DNA of 64,000 nucleotides from Prosapia bicincta (taxonomy: Eukaryota > Arthropoda > Insecta > Hemiptera > Cercopidae): contig JBAIZL010000006.1 of assembly GCA_036971475.1 (NCBI GenBank), forward strand, positions 140,088,143 through 140,152,142, written 5' to 3'. Position 1 is the stretch's first letter; each line of letters begins with the position of its first letter. Below, piece after piece: positions 25,951 to 40,009 of the stretch. Below the pieces are notes generated by a model. The model was not told the DNA's origin, ran no database searches, and was given only the letters and a program-made list of their open reading frames with translations. The translations under genes and the position numbers were made by a program.

Positions 25951-28900
25951 TTACGTAAAACCTCCACCAGCGAATAGTGGATCTTAATCGCGATATTAAA
26001 ACCGCCAAAACTAAAAATAAAACATTTGACTAATGTAAAACCTCCACAAACTAGTAATAAATATCAATCGCGATTTTAAAACCGCCAAAACTAAAAATAT
26101 AAAATTAGAACTTACGTTAAACCTCCACTAGCGAATAGTGGATCTTAATCTCGATTTTAACACCGCTTAAATTAAAAATAAAACATTTAACTTATGTAAA
26201 ACCTCCACAAACGAGTGATGGATGTCAATTTCGATTTTAAAACCGCCAAAACTAAGAATATAAAATAAGAACTTACGTTAAACCTCCACTAGCGAGTAGT
26301 GGATCTTAATCTCGATATTTACAACGCCAAAACAAAAATTATAAAAATTTGACTCAAGTAAAACTTCCACCCATAATGGATGTCAAACACGATTTTAAAA
26401 CCCCGAAAAATATAAAATTCGAACTTACGTTAAACCTCCAGTAGCGAATAGTGGATCTTAATCTCGATTTTAACACCACTAAAACTAAAAATAAAACATT
26501 TACCTTATGTAAAACCTCCACAAACGAGTAAAGGATGTCAATCGCGATTTTAAAACCCCGATAAATATAAAATAAGAACTTACGTTAAACCTCCACTAGC
26601 GAATAGTGGATCTTAATCTCGATTTTAACACCACTAAAACTAAAAACAAAACATTTTCCTTATGTAAAACCTCCACAAACGAGTAAAGGATGTCAATCGC
26701 GATTTTAAAACCCCGATAAATATAAAATAAGAACTTACGTTAAACCTCCACTAGCGAATAGTGGATCTTAATCTCGATTTTAACACCACTAAAACTAAAA
26801 ATAAAATATTTAACCTATGTAAAACCTCCACAAACGAGTAATGGATATAAATCGCGATTTTAAAACCGCCAAAACTAAAAATATAAAATTAGAACATATG
26901 TTAAACCTCCACTAGCGAATAGTGGATCTTAATCTCGATTTTAACACCACTAAAACTAAAAATAAAATATTTAACCTATGTAAAACCTCCACAAACGAGT
27001 AATGGATATAAATCGCGATTTTAAAACCGCCAAAACTAAAAATATAAAATTAGAACATATGTTAAACCTCCACTAGCGAATACTGGATCTTAATCTCGAT
27101 TTTAACACCGCTAAAACTAAAAATATAAAATTAGAACTTATGTTAAACCTCCACTAGCGAATAGTGGATCTTAATCTCGATTTTAACACCACTAAAACTA
27201 AAAATAAAATATTTAACCTATGTAAAACCTCCACAAACGAGTAATGGATATAAATCGCGATTTTAAAACCGCCAAAACTAAAAATATAAAATAAGAACTT
27301 ACGATAAACCTCCACTAGCGAATAGTGGATCTTAATTTCGATATTAACACCGCCAAAACTAAAAATAAAACATTTAACTTATGTAGAACCTCCACAAACG
27401 AGTAAAGGATGTAAACGCAATTTTAAAACCCCGATAAATATAAAATAAGAACTTACGGTAAACCTACACCAGCGAGTAGTAGATCTTAATCTCGATATAA
27501 CGCCAAAATAAAAAATTATAAAATTTAACTGAAGTAAAACTTCCACCAATAATGAACGTCAAACACGATTTTAAAACCCCGAAAAATATAACATTAGAAC
27601 TTACGTTAAGCATCCAACAGCGAGTAGCTAAAAATAAAACATAACTTATGTAGAACCTCCACAAACGAGTAAAGGATGTAAACGCAATTTTAAAACCCCG
27701 ATAAATATAAAATAAGAACTTACGGTAAACCTACACCAGCGAGTAGTGGATCTTAATCTCGATATAACGCCAAAATAAAAAATTATAAAATTTAACTGAA
27801 GTAAAACTTCCACCAATAATGAACGTCAAACACGATTTTAAAACCCCGAAAAATATAAAATTAGAACTTACGTTAAGCATCCAACAGCGAGTAGCTAAAA
27901 ATAAAACATTTAACTTATGTAGAACCTCCACAAACGAGTAATGGATATAAATCGCGATTTTAAAACCGCCAAAACTAAAAATATAAAATTAGAACTTATG
28001 TTAAACCTCCATTAGCGAATGGTGGATCTTAATCTCGATTTTAACACCGCTAAAACTAAAAATAAAACATTTAACTTATGTAAAACCTCCACAAACGAGT
28101 AAAGGATGTAAACGCAATTTTAAAACCCCGATAAATATAAAATAAGAACTTACGGTAAACCTACACCAGCGAGTAGTAGATCTTAATCTCGATATAACGC
28201 CAAAATAAAAAAAATTATAAAATTTAACTGAAGTAAAACTTCCACCAATAATGAACGTCAAACACGATTTTAAAACCCCGAAAAATATAAAATTAGAACT
28301 TACGTAAAGCATCCAACAGCGAGTAGCTAAAAATAAAACATTTAACCTATGTAAAACCTCCACAAACGAGTAATGGATATAAATCGCGATTTTAAAACCG
28401 CCAAAACTAAGAATATAAAATAAGAACTTACGATAAACCTCCACTAGCGAATAGTGGATCTTAATCTCGATATTAACACCGCCAAAACTAAAAATAAAAC
28501 ATTTAACTTATGTAAAACCTCCACAAACGAGTAAAGGATGTCAATCGCGATTTTAAAACCCCGATAAATATAAAATAAGAACTTAAGTTAAACCTCCACT
28601 AGCGAATAGTGGATCTTAATCTCGATTTTAACACCACTAAAACTAAAAATAAAATATTTAACCTATGTAAAACCTCCACAAACGAGTAATGGATATAAAT
28701 CGCGATTTTAAAACCGCCAAAACTAAAAATATAAAATTAGAACTTATGTTAAACCTCCACTAGCGAATACTGGATCTTAATCTCGATTTTAACACCGCTA
28801 AAACTAAAAATATAAAATTAGAACTTATGTTAAACTTCCACTAGCGAATAGTGGATCTTAATCTCGATATTAACACCGCCAAAACTAAAAATAAAACATT

Positions 28901-30880
28901 TAACTTATGTAGAACCTCCACAAACGAGTAAAGGATGTAAACGCAATTTTAAAACCCCGATAAATATAAAATAAGAACTTACGGTAAACCTACACCAGCG
29001 AGTAGTGGATCTTAATCTCGATATAACGCCAAAATAAAAAATTATAAAATTTAACTGAAGTAAAACTTCCACCAATAATGAACGTCAAACACGATTTTAA
29101 AACCCCGAAAAATATAAAATTAGAACTTACGTTAAGCATCCAACAGCGAGTAACTAAAAATAAAACATTTAACCTATGTAAAACCTCCACAAACGAGTAA
29201 TGGATATAAATCGCGATATTAAAACCGCCAAAACTAAAAATATAAAATTAGAACTTATATTAAGCCTCCATTAGCGAATAGTGGATCTTAATCTCGATTT
29301 TAACACCGCTTAAATTAAAAATAAAACATTTAACTTATGTAAAACCTCCACAAACGAGTGATGGATGTCAATTGCGATTTTAAAACCGCCAAAACTAAGA
29401 ATATAAAATAAGAACTTACGTTAAACCTCCACTAGCGAGTAGTGGATCTTAATCTCGATATTTACAACGCCAAAACAAAAATTATAAAAATTTGACTCAA
29501 GTAAAACTTCCACCCATAATGGATGTCAAACACGATTTTAAAACCCCGAAAAATATAAAATTCGAACTTACGTTAAACCTCCAGTAGCGAATAGTGGATC
29601 TTAATCTCGATTTTAACACCGCCAAAACTAAAAATAAAACATTTACCTTATGTAAAACCTCCACAAACGAGTAAAGGATGTCAATCGCGATTTTAAAACC
29701 CCGAAAAATATAAAATTAGAACTTACGTTAAACCTCCACTAGCGAATAGTGGATCTTAATCTCGATTTTAACACCGCCAAAACTAAAAATAAAACATTTA
29801 CCTTATGTAAAACCTCCACAAACGAGTAAAGGATGTCAATCGCGATTTTAAAACCCCGATAAATATAAAATAAGAACTTACGTTAAACCTCCACTAGCGA
29901 ATAGTGGATCTTAATCTCGATTTTAACACCACTAAAACTAAAAATAAAATATTTAACCTATGTAAAACCTCCACAAACGAGTAATGGATATAAATCGCGA
30001 TTTTAAAACCGCCAAAACTAAAAATATAAAATTAGAACATATGTTAAACCTCCACTAGCGAATAGTGGATCTTAATCTCGATTTTAACACCACTAAAACT
30101 AAAAATAAAATATTTAACCTATGTAAAACCTCTACAAACGAGTAATGGATATAAATCGCGATTTTAAAACCGCCAAAACTAAAAATATAAAATTAGAACT
30201 TATGTTAAACCTCCACTAGCGAATACTGGATCTTAATCTCGATTTTAACACCGCTAAAACTAAAAATATAAAATTAGAACTTATGTTAAACTTCCACTAG
30301 CGAATAGTGGATCTTAATCTCGATATTAACACCGCCAAAACTAAAAATAAAACATTTAACTTATGTAGAACCTCCACAAACGAGTAAAGGATGTAAACGC
30401 AATTTTAAAACCCCGATAAATATAAAATAAGAACTTACGGTAAACCTACACCAGCGAGTAGTGGATCTTAATCTCGATATAACGCCAAAATAAAAAATTA
30501 TAAAATTTAACTGAAGTAAAACTTCCACCAATAATGAACGTCAAACACGATTTTAAAACCCCGAAAAATATAAAATTAGAACTTACGTTAAGCATCCAAC
30601 AGCGAGTAACTAAAAATAAAACATTTAACCTATGTAAAACCTCCACAAACGAGTAATGGATATAAATCGCGATATTAAAACCGCCAAAACTAAAAATATA
30701 AAATTAGAACTTATGTTAAGCCTCCATTAGCGAATAGTGGATCTTAATCTCGATTTTAACACCGCTAAAACTAAAAATAAAATATTTAACCTATGTAAAA
30801 CCTCCACAAACGAGTCATGGATATAAATCGCGATTTTAAAACCGCCAAAACTGAAAATATAAAATTAGAATATATGTTAA
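25951..30880. repeat. Alternating A/B dimer satellite, about 155-161 bp
   Basis: Two unit types alternate. A (about 80 bp) has acctccactagcgaatagtg and gatcttaatctcgatttta; B (75-81 bp) has acctccacaaacgagtaa, aatcgcgattttaaaacc and either gccaaaact or a shorter ccgataaat form. Together they form a dimer of 155-161 bp. Larger blocks also repeat: the stretch near 28750-29310 recurs 1,456 bases later, and a shortened unit with agcatccaacagcgagta marks copies at about 27600, 27870, 28310, 29140 and 30590. Short minus-strand frames here are by-products. Confidence 0.93.
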
Positions 30881-31073
30881 ACCTTCTCCAGTGAAAGTGA
30901 ATGTTAAACTCTAAATTAAAACTATTAAACCTAAATTCATAAATTAGAACTTATGTTAAACCTTCGTCAGCGAAAGTAAATATTAACGCGATATTAAAAC
31001 CATTAAACCTAAATATATAAAATTAGAACTCTTGATACACCTTTGCCAGCGAATAATGGATGTTGATAAAAAA

Positions 31074-31142
<69 letters not shown>

Positions 31143-31460
31143 CAGAAGGTATGTAAAAGCTTCGTTAGCGAATTATGGATGTTATCCACGTATTAATACC
31201 TCCAAAATTAAAAAAAATAATAAAATTAGAATTTATGTAAAAGCATCGCTTGTGAATAGTGGATGTTAAACACGTAACTTACATACCCAAATCAAGAGGT
31301 GTAAGATTGGAAGTACTGTAGACTCTTTGACAGCATATTATGTGTGTTAAACGTACTAAGAAAAGCGTGAAGTAAACTTGATAGAATTGTAAAACCTTCA
31401 CCGGCGAATATCTGATGTTAAACGTTCTAATCGAAACACCCAAAAGTAATATTACATTAT
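30881..31460. repeat. Diverged satellite edge with A-tract and (TA)n
   Basis: Decayed units of the preceding family run up to an A-tract and a (TA)n tract at about 31069-31141, and continue decayed on the other side (cttcgttagcgaattatgg, catcgcttgtgaatagtgg). This is the worn boundary between two homogenised arrays. Confidence 0.85.
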
Positions 31461-34400
31461 TTGAGTGTTAAAAATAACCGCGAGGGACAGACGTTTTAAA
31501 GAAAACCAAAGAAGTCATTATTAAAATGTAATTATTTTTTTAAAGCGCTAACAGCAGCGGTTGTTCACTAAATAAAACTTCCAAACAAAAAAAAAATTAA
31601 ATTGGAAGATGTTGAAAATTTGCTAGGAATAGCGGGTGCTGTATTCAATGATTGAAGCCACAAAAATAAATAATAAAAATCGCTAAAAGTGGTTGTTGAT
31701 AAATGCGCTAATCAGTAAATAGTGTTTGGAAAGATTTTAAAAAATCCCTAAGAATAGCGTCACTAAGTACAATGATCGAAGCCAGAAAAATAAATATTAA
31801 AAATATCTAAGGGACACGCTTGTTAAATGCACTAAACCAAACAATAAATATTTAATTGAAAGAAGTTGAAAAATCCCTAAGAATAGCGTCCGTTTAGTAC
31901 AATGATCAAAGGCGCCAAAATAAATATTAAAAGTCGCTAAGAGTCGCGGTTGTTAAAAGCCCTAAACAAAACACCCAAAAAATAAATATTTAATTGAAAG
32001 AAGTTGAAAAATCCCTAAGAATAGCGTCCGTTTAGTACAATGATCAAAGGCGCCAAAATAAATATTAAAAGTCGCTAAGAGTCGCGGTTGTTAAAAGCCC
32101 TAAACAAAACACCCAAAAAATAAATATTTAATTGAAAGAAGTTGAAAAATCCCTAAGAATAGCGTCCGTTTAGTACAATGATCAAAGGCGCCAAAATAAA
32201 TATTAAAAGTCGCTAAGAGTCGCGGTTGTTAAAAGCCCTAAACAAAACACCCAAAAAATAAATATTTAATTGAAAGAAGTTGAAAAATCCCTAAGAATAG
32301 CGTCCGTTTAGTACAATGATCAAAGGCGCCAAAATAAATATTAAAAGTCGCTAAGAGTCGCGGTTGTTAAAAGCCCTAAATAAAACACCCAAAACATAAA
32401 TATTTAATTGAAAGAAGTTGAAAAATCCCTAAGAATAGCGTCCGTTTAGTACAATGATCAAAGGCGCCAAAATAAATATTAAAAATCCCTAAGAGTCGCG
32501 GTTGTTAAAAGCCCTAAACAAAACACCCAAAAAATAAATATTTAATTGAAAGAAGTTGAAAAATCCCTAAGAATAGTGTCCGTTTAGTACAATGATCAAA
32601 GGCGCCAAAATAAATATTAAAAGTCGCTAAGAGTCGCGGTTGTTAAAAGCCCTAAACAAAACACCCAAACAATAAATATTTAATTGAAAGAAGTTGAAAA
32701 ATCCCTAAGAATAGCGTCCGTTTAGTACAATGATCAAAGGCGCCAAAATAAATATTAAAAATCGCTAAGAGTCGCGGTTGTTAAAAGCCCTAAACAAAAC
32801 ACCCAAACAATAAATATTTAATTGAAAGAAGTTGAAAAATCCCTAAGAATAGCGTCCGTTTAGTACAATGATCAAAGGCGCCAAAATAAATATTAAAAGT
32901 CGCTAAGAGTCGCGGTTGTTAAAAGCCCTAAACAAAACACCCAAACAATAAATATTTAATTGAAAGAAGTTGAAAAATCCCTAAGAATAGCGTCCGTTTA
33001 GTACAATGATCAAAGGCGCCAAAATAAATATTAAAAATCGCTAAGAGTCGCGGTTGTTAAATGCCCTAAACAAAACACCCAAAAAATAAATATTTAATTG
33101 AAAGAAGTTGAAAAATCCCTAAGAATAGCGTCCGTTTAGTACAATGATCAAAGGCGCCAAAATAAATATTAAAAATCGCTAAGAGTCGCGGTTGTTAAAA
33201 GCCCTAAACAAAACACCCAAACAATAAATATTTAATTGAAAGAAGTTGAAAAATCCCTAAGAATAGCGTCCGTTTAGTACAATGATCAAAGGCGCCAAAA
33301 TAAATATTAAAAATCGCTAAGAGTCGCGGTTGTTAAAAGCCCTAAACAAAACACCCAAACAATAAATATTTAATTGAAAGAAGTTGAAAAATCCCTAAGA
33401 ATAGCGTCCGTTTAGTACAATGATCAAAGGCACCAAAATAAATATTAAAAATCGCTAAGAGTCGCGGTTGTTAAAAGCCCTAAACAAAACACCCAAACAA
33501 TAAATATTTAATTGAAAGAAGTTGAAAAATCCCTAAGAATAGCGTCCGTTTAGTACAATGATCAAAGGCGCCAAAATAAATATTAAAAATCGCTAAGAGT
33601 CGCGGTTGTTAAAAGCCCTAAACAAAACACCCAAACAATAAATATTTAATAGAAAGAAGTTGAAAAATCCCTAAGAATAGCGTCCGTTTAGTACAATGAT
33701 CAAAGGCGCCAAAATAAATATTAAAAGTCGCTAAGAGTCGCGGTTGTTAAAAGCCCTAAACAAAACACCCAAACAATAAATATTTAATTGAAAGAAGTTG
33801 AAAAATCCCTAAGAATAGCGTCCGTTTAGTACAATGATCAAAGGCGCCAAAATAAATATTAAAAGTCGCTAAGAGTCGCGGTTGTTAAATGCCCTAAACA
33901 AAACACCCAAACAATAAATATTTAATTGAAAGAAGTTGAAAAACCCCTAAGAATAGCGTCCGTTTAGTACAATGATCAAAGGCGCCAAAATAAATATTAA
34001 AAATCGCTAAGAGTCGCGGTTGTTAAAAGCCCTAAACAAAACACCCAAACAATAAATATTTAATTGAAAGAAGTTGAAAAATCCCTAAGAATAGCGTCCG
34101 TTTAGTACAATGATCAAAGGCGCCAAAATAAATATTAAAAGTCGCTAAGAGTCGCGGTTGTTAAAAGCCCTAAACAAAACACCCAAATAATAAATATTTA
34201 ATTGAAAGAAGTTGAAAAATCCCTAAGAATAGCGTCCGTTTAGTACAATGATCAAAGGCGCCAAAATAAATATTAAAAGTCGCTAAGAGTCGCGGTTGTT
34301 AAAAGCCCTAAACAAAACACCCAAATAATAAATATTTAATTGAAAGAAGTTGAAAAATCCCTAAGAATAGCCTCCGTTTAGTACAATGATCAAAGGCGCC

Positions 34401-37400
34401 AAAATAAATATTAAAAATCGCTAAGAGTCGCGGTTGTTAAAAGCCCTAAACAAAACACCCAAACAATAAATATTTAATTGAAAGAAGTTGAAAAATCCCT
34501 AAGAATAGCGTCCGTTTAGTACAATGATCAAAGGCGCCAAAATAAATATTAAAAATCGCTAAGAGTCGCGGTTGTTAAAAGCCCTAAACAAAACACCCAA
34601 ACAATAAATATTTAATTGAAAGAAGTTGAAAAATCCCTAAGAATAGCGTCCGTTTAGTACAATGATCAAAGGCGCCAAAATAAATATTAAAAGTCGCTAA
34701 GAGTCGCGGTTGTTAAAAGCCCTAAACAAAACACCCAAACAATAAATATTTAATTGAAAGAAGTTGAAAAATCCCTAAGAATAGCGTCCGTTTAGTACAA
34801 TGATCAAAGGCGCCAAAATAAATATTAAAAATCGCTAAGAGTCGCGGTTGTTAAATGCCCTAAACAAAACACCCAAAAAATAAATATTTAATTGAAAGAA
34901 GTTGAAAAATCCCTAAGAATAGCGTCCGTTTAGTACAATGATCAAAGGCGCCAAAATAAATATTAAAAATCGCTAAGAGTCGCGGTTGTTAAAAGCCCTA
35001 AACAAAACACCCAAACAATAAATATTTAATTGAAAGAAGTTGAAAAATCCCTAAGAATAGCGTCCGTTTAGTACAATGATCAAAGGCGCCAAAATAAATA
35101 TTAAAAATCGCTAAGAGTCGCGGTTGTTAAAAGCCCTAAACAAAACACCCAAACAATAAATATTTAATTGAAAGAAGTTGAAAAATCCCTAAGAATAGCG
35201 TCCGTTTAGTACAATGATCAAAGGCACCAAAATAAATATTAAAAATCGCTAAGAGTCGCGGTTGTTAAAAGCCCTAAACAAAACACCCAAACAATAAATA
35301 TTTAATTGAAAGAAGTTGAAAAATCCCTAAGAATAGCGTCCGTTTAGTACAATGATCAAAGGCGCCAAAATAAATATTAAAAATCGCTAAGAGTCGCGGT
35401 TGTTAAAAGCCCTAAACAAAACACCCAAACAATAAATATTTAATAGAAAGAAGTTGAAAAATCCCTAAGAATAGCGTCCGTTTAGTACAATGATCAAAGG
35501 CGCCAAAATAAATATTAAAAGTCGCTAAGAGTCGCGGTTGTTAAAAGCCCTAAACAAAACACCCAAACAATAAATATTTAATTGAAAGAAGTTGAAAAAT
35601 CCCTAAGAATAGCGTCCGTTTAGTACAATGATCAAAGGCGCCAAAATAAATATTAAAAGTCGCTAAGAGTCGCGGTTGTTAAATGCCCTAAACAAAACAC
35701 CCAAACAATAAATATTTAATTGAAAGAAGTTGAAAAACCCCTAAGAATAGCGTCCGTTTAGTACAATGATCAAAGGCGCCAAAATAAATATTAAAAATCG
35801 CTAAGAGTCGCGGTTGTTAAAAGCCCTAAACAAAACACCCAAACAATAAATATTTAATTGAAAGAAGTTGAAAAATCCCTAAGAATAGCGTCCGTTTAGT
35901 ACAATGATCAAAGGCGCCAAAATAAATATTAAAAGTCGCTAAGAGTCGCGGTTGTTAAAAGCCCTAAACAAAACACCCAAATAATAAATATTTAATTGAA
36001 AGAAGTTGAAAAATCCCTAAGAATAGCGTCCGTTTAGTACAATGATCAAAGGCGCCAAAATAAATATTAAAAGTCGCTAAGAGTCGCGGTTGTTAAAAGC
36101 CCTAAACAAAACACCCAAATAATAAATATTTAATTGAAAGAAGTTGAAAAATCCCTAAGAATAGCCTCCGTTTAGTACAATGATCAAAGGCGCCAAAATA
36201 AATATTAAAAATCGCTAAGAGTCGCGGTTGTTAAAAGCCCTAAACAAAACACCCAAACAATAAATATTTAATTGAAAGAAGTTGAAAAATCCCTAAGAAT
36301 AGCGTCCGTTTAGTACAATGATCAAAGGCGCCAAAATAAATATTAAAAATCGCTAAGAGTCGCGGTTGTTAAAAGCCCTAAACAAAACACCCAAACAATA
36401 AATATTTAATTGAAAGAAGTTGAAAAATCCCTAAGAATAGCGTCCGTTTAGTACAATGATCAAAGGCGCCAAAATAAATATTAAAAATCGCTAAGAGTCG
36501 CGGTTGTTAAAAGCCCTAAACAAAACACCCAAACAATAAATATTTAATTGAAAGAAGTTGAAAAACCCCTAAGAATAGCGTCCGTTTAGTACAATGATCA
36601 AAGGCGCCAAAATAAATATTAAAAATCGCTAAGAGTCGCGGTTGTTAAAAGCCCTAAACAAAACACCCAAACAATAAATATTTAATAGAAAGAAGTTGAA
36701 AAATCCCTAAGAATAGCGTCCGTTTAGTACAATGATCAAAGGCGCCAAAATAAATATTAAAAGTCGCTAAGAGTCGCGGTTGTTAAATGCCCTAAACAAA
36801 ACACCCAAACAATAAATATTTAATTGAAAGAAGTTGAAAAACCCCTAAGAATAGCGTCCGTTTAGTACAATGATCAAAGGCGCCAAAATAAATATTAAAA
36901 ATCGCTAAGAGTCGCGGTTGTTAAAAGCCCTAAACAAAACACCCAAACAATAAATATTTAATTGAAAGAAGTTGAAAAATCCCTAAGAATAGCGTCCGTT
37001 TAGTACAATGATCAAAGGCGCCAAAATAAATATTAAAAGTCGCTAAGAGTCGCGGTTGTTAAAAGCCCTAAACAAAACACCCAAATAATAAATATTTAAT
37101 TGAAAGAAGTTGAAAAATCCCTAAGAATAGCCTCCATTTAGTACAATGATCAAAGGCGCCAAAATAAATATTAAAAATCGCTAAGAGTCGCGGTTGTTAA
37201 AAGCCCTAAACAAAACACCCAAACAATAAATATTTAATTGAAAGAAGTTGAAAAATCCCTAAGAATAGCGTCCGTTTAGTACAATGATCAAAGGCGCCAA
37301 AATAAATATTAAAAATCGCTAAGAGTCGCGGTTGTTAAATGCCCTAAACAAAACACCCAAAAAATAAATATTTAATTGAAAGAAGTTGAAAAATCCCTAA

Positions 37401-39420
37401 GAATAGCGTCCGTTTAGTACAATGATCAAAGGGGCCAAAATAAATATTAAAAATCGCTAAGAGTCGCGGTTGTTAAAAGCCCTAAACAAAACACCCAAAC
37501 AATAAATATTTAATTGAAAGAAGTTGAAAAATCCCTAAGAATAGCGTCCGTTTAGTACAATGATCAAAGGCGCCAAAATAAATATTAAAAGTCGCTAAGA
37601 GTCGCGGTTGTTAAATGCCCTAAACAAAACACCCAAACAATAAATATTTAATTGAAAGAAGTTGAAAAATCCCTAAGAATAGCGTCCGTTTAGTACAATG
37701 ATCAAAGGCGCCAAAATAAATATTAAAAGTCGCTAAGAGTCGCGGTTGTTAAAAGCCCTAAACAAAACACCCAAATAATAAATATTTAATTGAAAGAAGT
37801 TGAAAAATCCCTAAGAATAGCCTCCGTTTAGTACAATGATCAAAGGCGCCAAAATAAATATTAAAAATCGCTAAGAGTCGCGGTTGTTAAAAGCCCTAAA
37901 CAAAACACCCAAACAATAAATATTTAATTGAAAGAAGTTGAAAAATCCCTAAGAATAGCGTCCGTTTAGTACAATGATCAAAGGCGCCAAAATAAATATT
38001 AAAAATCGCTAAGAGTCGCGGTTGTTAAAAGCCCTAAACAAAACACCCAAACAATAAATATTTAATTGAAAGAAGTTGAAAAATCCCTAAGAATAGCGTC
38101 CGTTTAGTACAATGATCAAAGGCGCCAAAATAAATATTAAAAATCGCTAAGAGTCGCGGTTGTTAAAAGCCCTAAACAAAACACCCAAACAATAAATATT
38201 TAATTGAAAGAAGTTGAAAAATCCCTAAGAATAGCGTCCGTTTAGTACAATGATCAAAGGCGCCAAAATAAATATTAAAAATCGCTAAGAGTCGCGGTTG
38301 TTAAAAGCCCTAAACAAAACACCCAAACAATAAATATTTAATTGAAAGAAGTTGAAAAATCCCTAAGAATAGCGTCCGTTTAGTACAATGATCAAAGGCG
38401 CCAAAATAAATATTAAAAATCGCTAACAGTCGCGGTTGTTAAAAGCCCTAAACAAAACACCCAAACAATAAATATTTAATTGAAAGAAGTTGAAAAATCC
38501 CTAAGAATAGCGTCCGTTTAGTACAATGATCAAAGGCGCCAAAATAAATATTAAAAATCGCTAAGAGTCGCGGTTGTTAAAAGCCCTAAACAAAACACCC
38601 AAACAATAAATATTTAATTGAAAGAAGTTGAAAAATCCCTAAGAATAGCGTCCGTTTAGTACAATGATCAAAGGCGCCAAAATAAATATTAAAAATCGCT
38701 AAGAGTCGCGGTTGTTAAATGCCCTAAACAAAACACTCAAAAAATAAATATTTAATTGAAAGAAGTTGAAAAATCCCTAAGAATAGCGTCCGTTTAGTAC
38801 AATGATCAAAGGCGCCAAAATAAATATTAAAAATCGCTAAGAGTCGCGGTTGTTAAAAGCCCTAAACAAAACACCCAAACAATAAATATTTAATTGAAAG
38901 AAGTTGAAAAATCCCTAAGAATAGCGTCCGTTTAGTACAATGATCAAAGGCGCCAAAATAAATATTAAAAATCGCTAAGAGTCGCGGTTGTTAAAAGCCC
39001 TAAACAAAACACCCAAACAATAAATATTTAATTGAAAGAAGTTGAAAAATCCCTAAGAATAGCGTCCGTTTAGTACAATGATCAAAGGCGCCAAAATAAA
39101 TATTAAAAATCGCTAAGAGTCGCGGTTGTTAAAAGCCCTAAACAAAACACCCAAACAATAAATATTTAATTGAAAGAAGTTGAAAAATCCCTAAGAATAG
39201 CGTCCGTTTAGTACAATGATCAAAGGCTCCAAAATAAATATTAAAAATCGCTAAGAGTCGCGGTTATTAAAAGCCCTAAACAAAACACCCAAACAGTAAA
39301 TATTTAATTTGAAAGATGTTGAAAAATCATTAAGCTTAGCGTCAGTTAAGTACAGTGGTCAAAGCCGCAAAAAATAAATATTGAAAATCGCTGAGTCACT
39401 GTTAAATGTAGTTATGAAAA
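31461..39420. repeat. 138-bp satellite array, about 57 units
   Basis: The unit contains aatccctaagaatagcgtcc, gtttagtacaatgatcaaag, gcgccaaaataaatattaaa, aatcgctaagagtcgcggtt and gttaaaagccctaaacaaaa. Spacing is 138 bases (31873, 32011, 32149). The two halves of the unit are themselves related, so it is an ancient dimer. Units are extremely uniform and differ at a few diagnostic bases. Those markers repeat every 1,794 bases (13 units) between about 33060 and 36650, a higher-order repeat. The first and last few units are diverged. Confidence 0.96.
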
Positions 39421-39498
39421 CGTCTAAACGAAAAATGGGTAATAAGAATAGGTTAAGATTGAGCAGTAATTATTTATTCATCATGAAGTTTTAAATAG

Positions 39499-39544
39499 TG
39501 TGTGTGTGTGTGTGTGTGTGTATCTGTGTGTGTGTGTATCTGTG

Positions 39545-39617
<73 letters not shown>

Positions 39618-39632
39618 GTGTGTGTATCTGTG

Positions 39633-39701
<69 letters not shown>

Positions 39702-39716
39702 CTGTGTGTATCTGTG

Positions 39717-39791
<75 letters not shown>

Positions 39792-39807
39792 ATGTGTGTG
39801 TGTATGA
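39499..39807. repeat. Compound (TG)n/(TA)n microsatellite
   Basis: Three cycles of (TG)n, tctgtgtatgta and (TA)n follow one another. The several open frames here on both strands are dipeptide strings, not genes. Confidence 0.97.
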
Positions 39808-39820
39808 ATTTTTTTGTCGT

Positions 39821-39950
39821 GGTTTTTTGACAATGACTAAAACAATGTCAGCACTTTCAGGAAAATATAACCAATTCCAGTTACTCTTTACACTGGTTTC
39901 GTTTTCCTGAAGATACTGATGCTGCTTTTGTCATGGGAAAGTTTTTTAAC
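39821..39950. repeat. Short palindrome with degraded hammerhead-like core
   Basis: The arms 39821-39866 and 39901-39950 are imperfect inverted copies, and the spacer (ccagttactctttacactgg) is itself nearly palindromic. The right arm has ctgaaga at 39907-39913 and gggaaag about 24 bases later, in the same order as the better motif at 42086, but stem II no longer pairs well. Confidence 0.6.
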
Positions 39951-40009
39951 TGTTTCTTTCAACACTGTTGTTACTTAAATCTTTTAGAGTATGAATCTAA
40001 AACAATGGT

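Noticed and set aside
31461..39420. CRISPR-like array
   Set aside because: The repeats are head-to-tail 138-bp units with no unique spacers, in a eukaryotic setting; this is satellite DNA.
39474..39910. Open frames rich in Tyr-Ile and Cys-Val
   Set aside because: They are translations of the compound (TG)n/(TA)n microsatellite.
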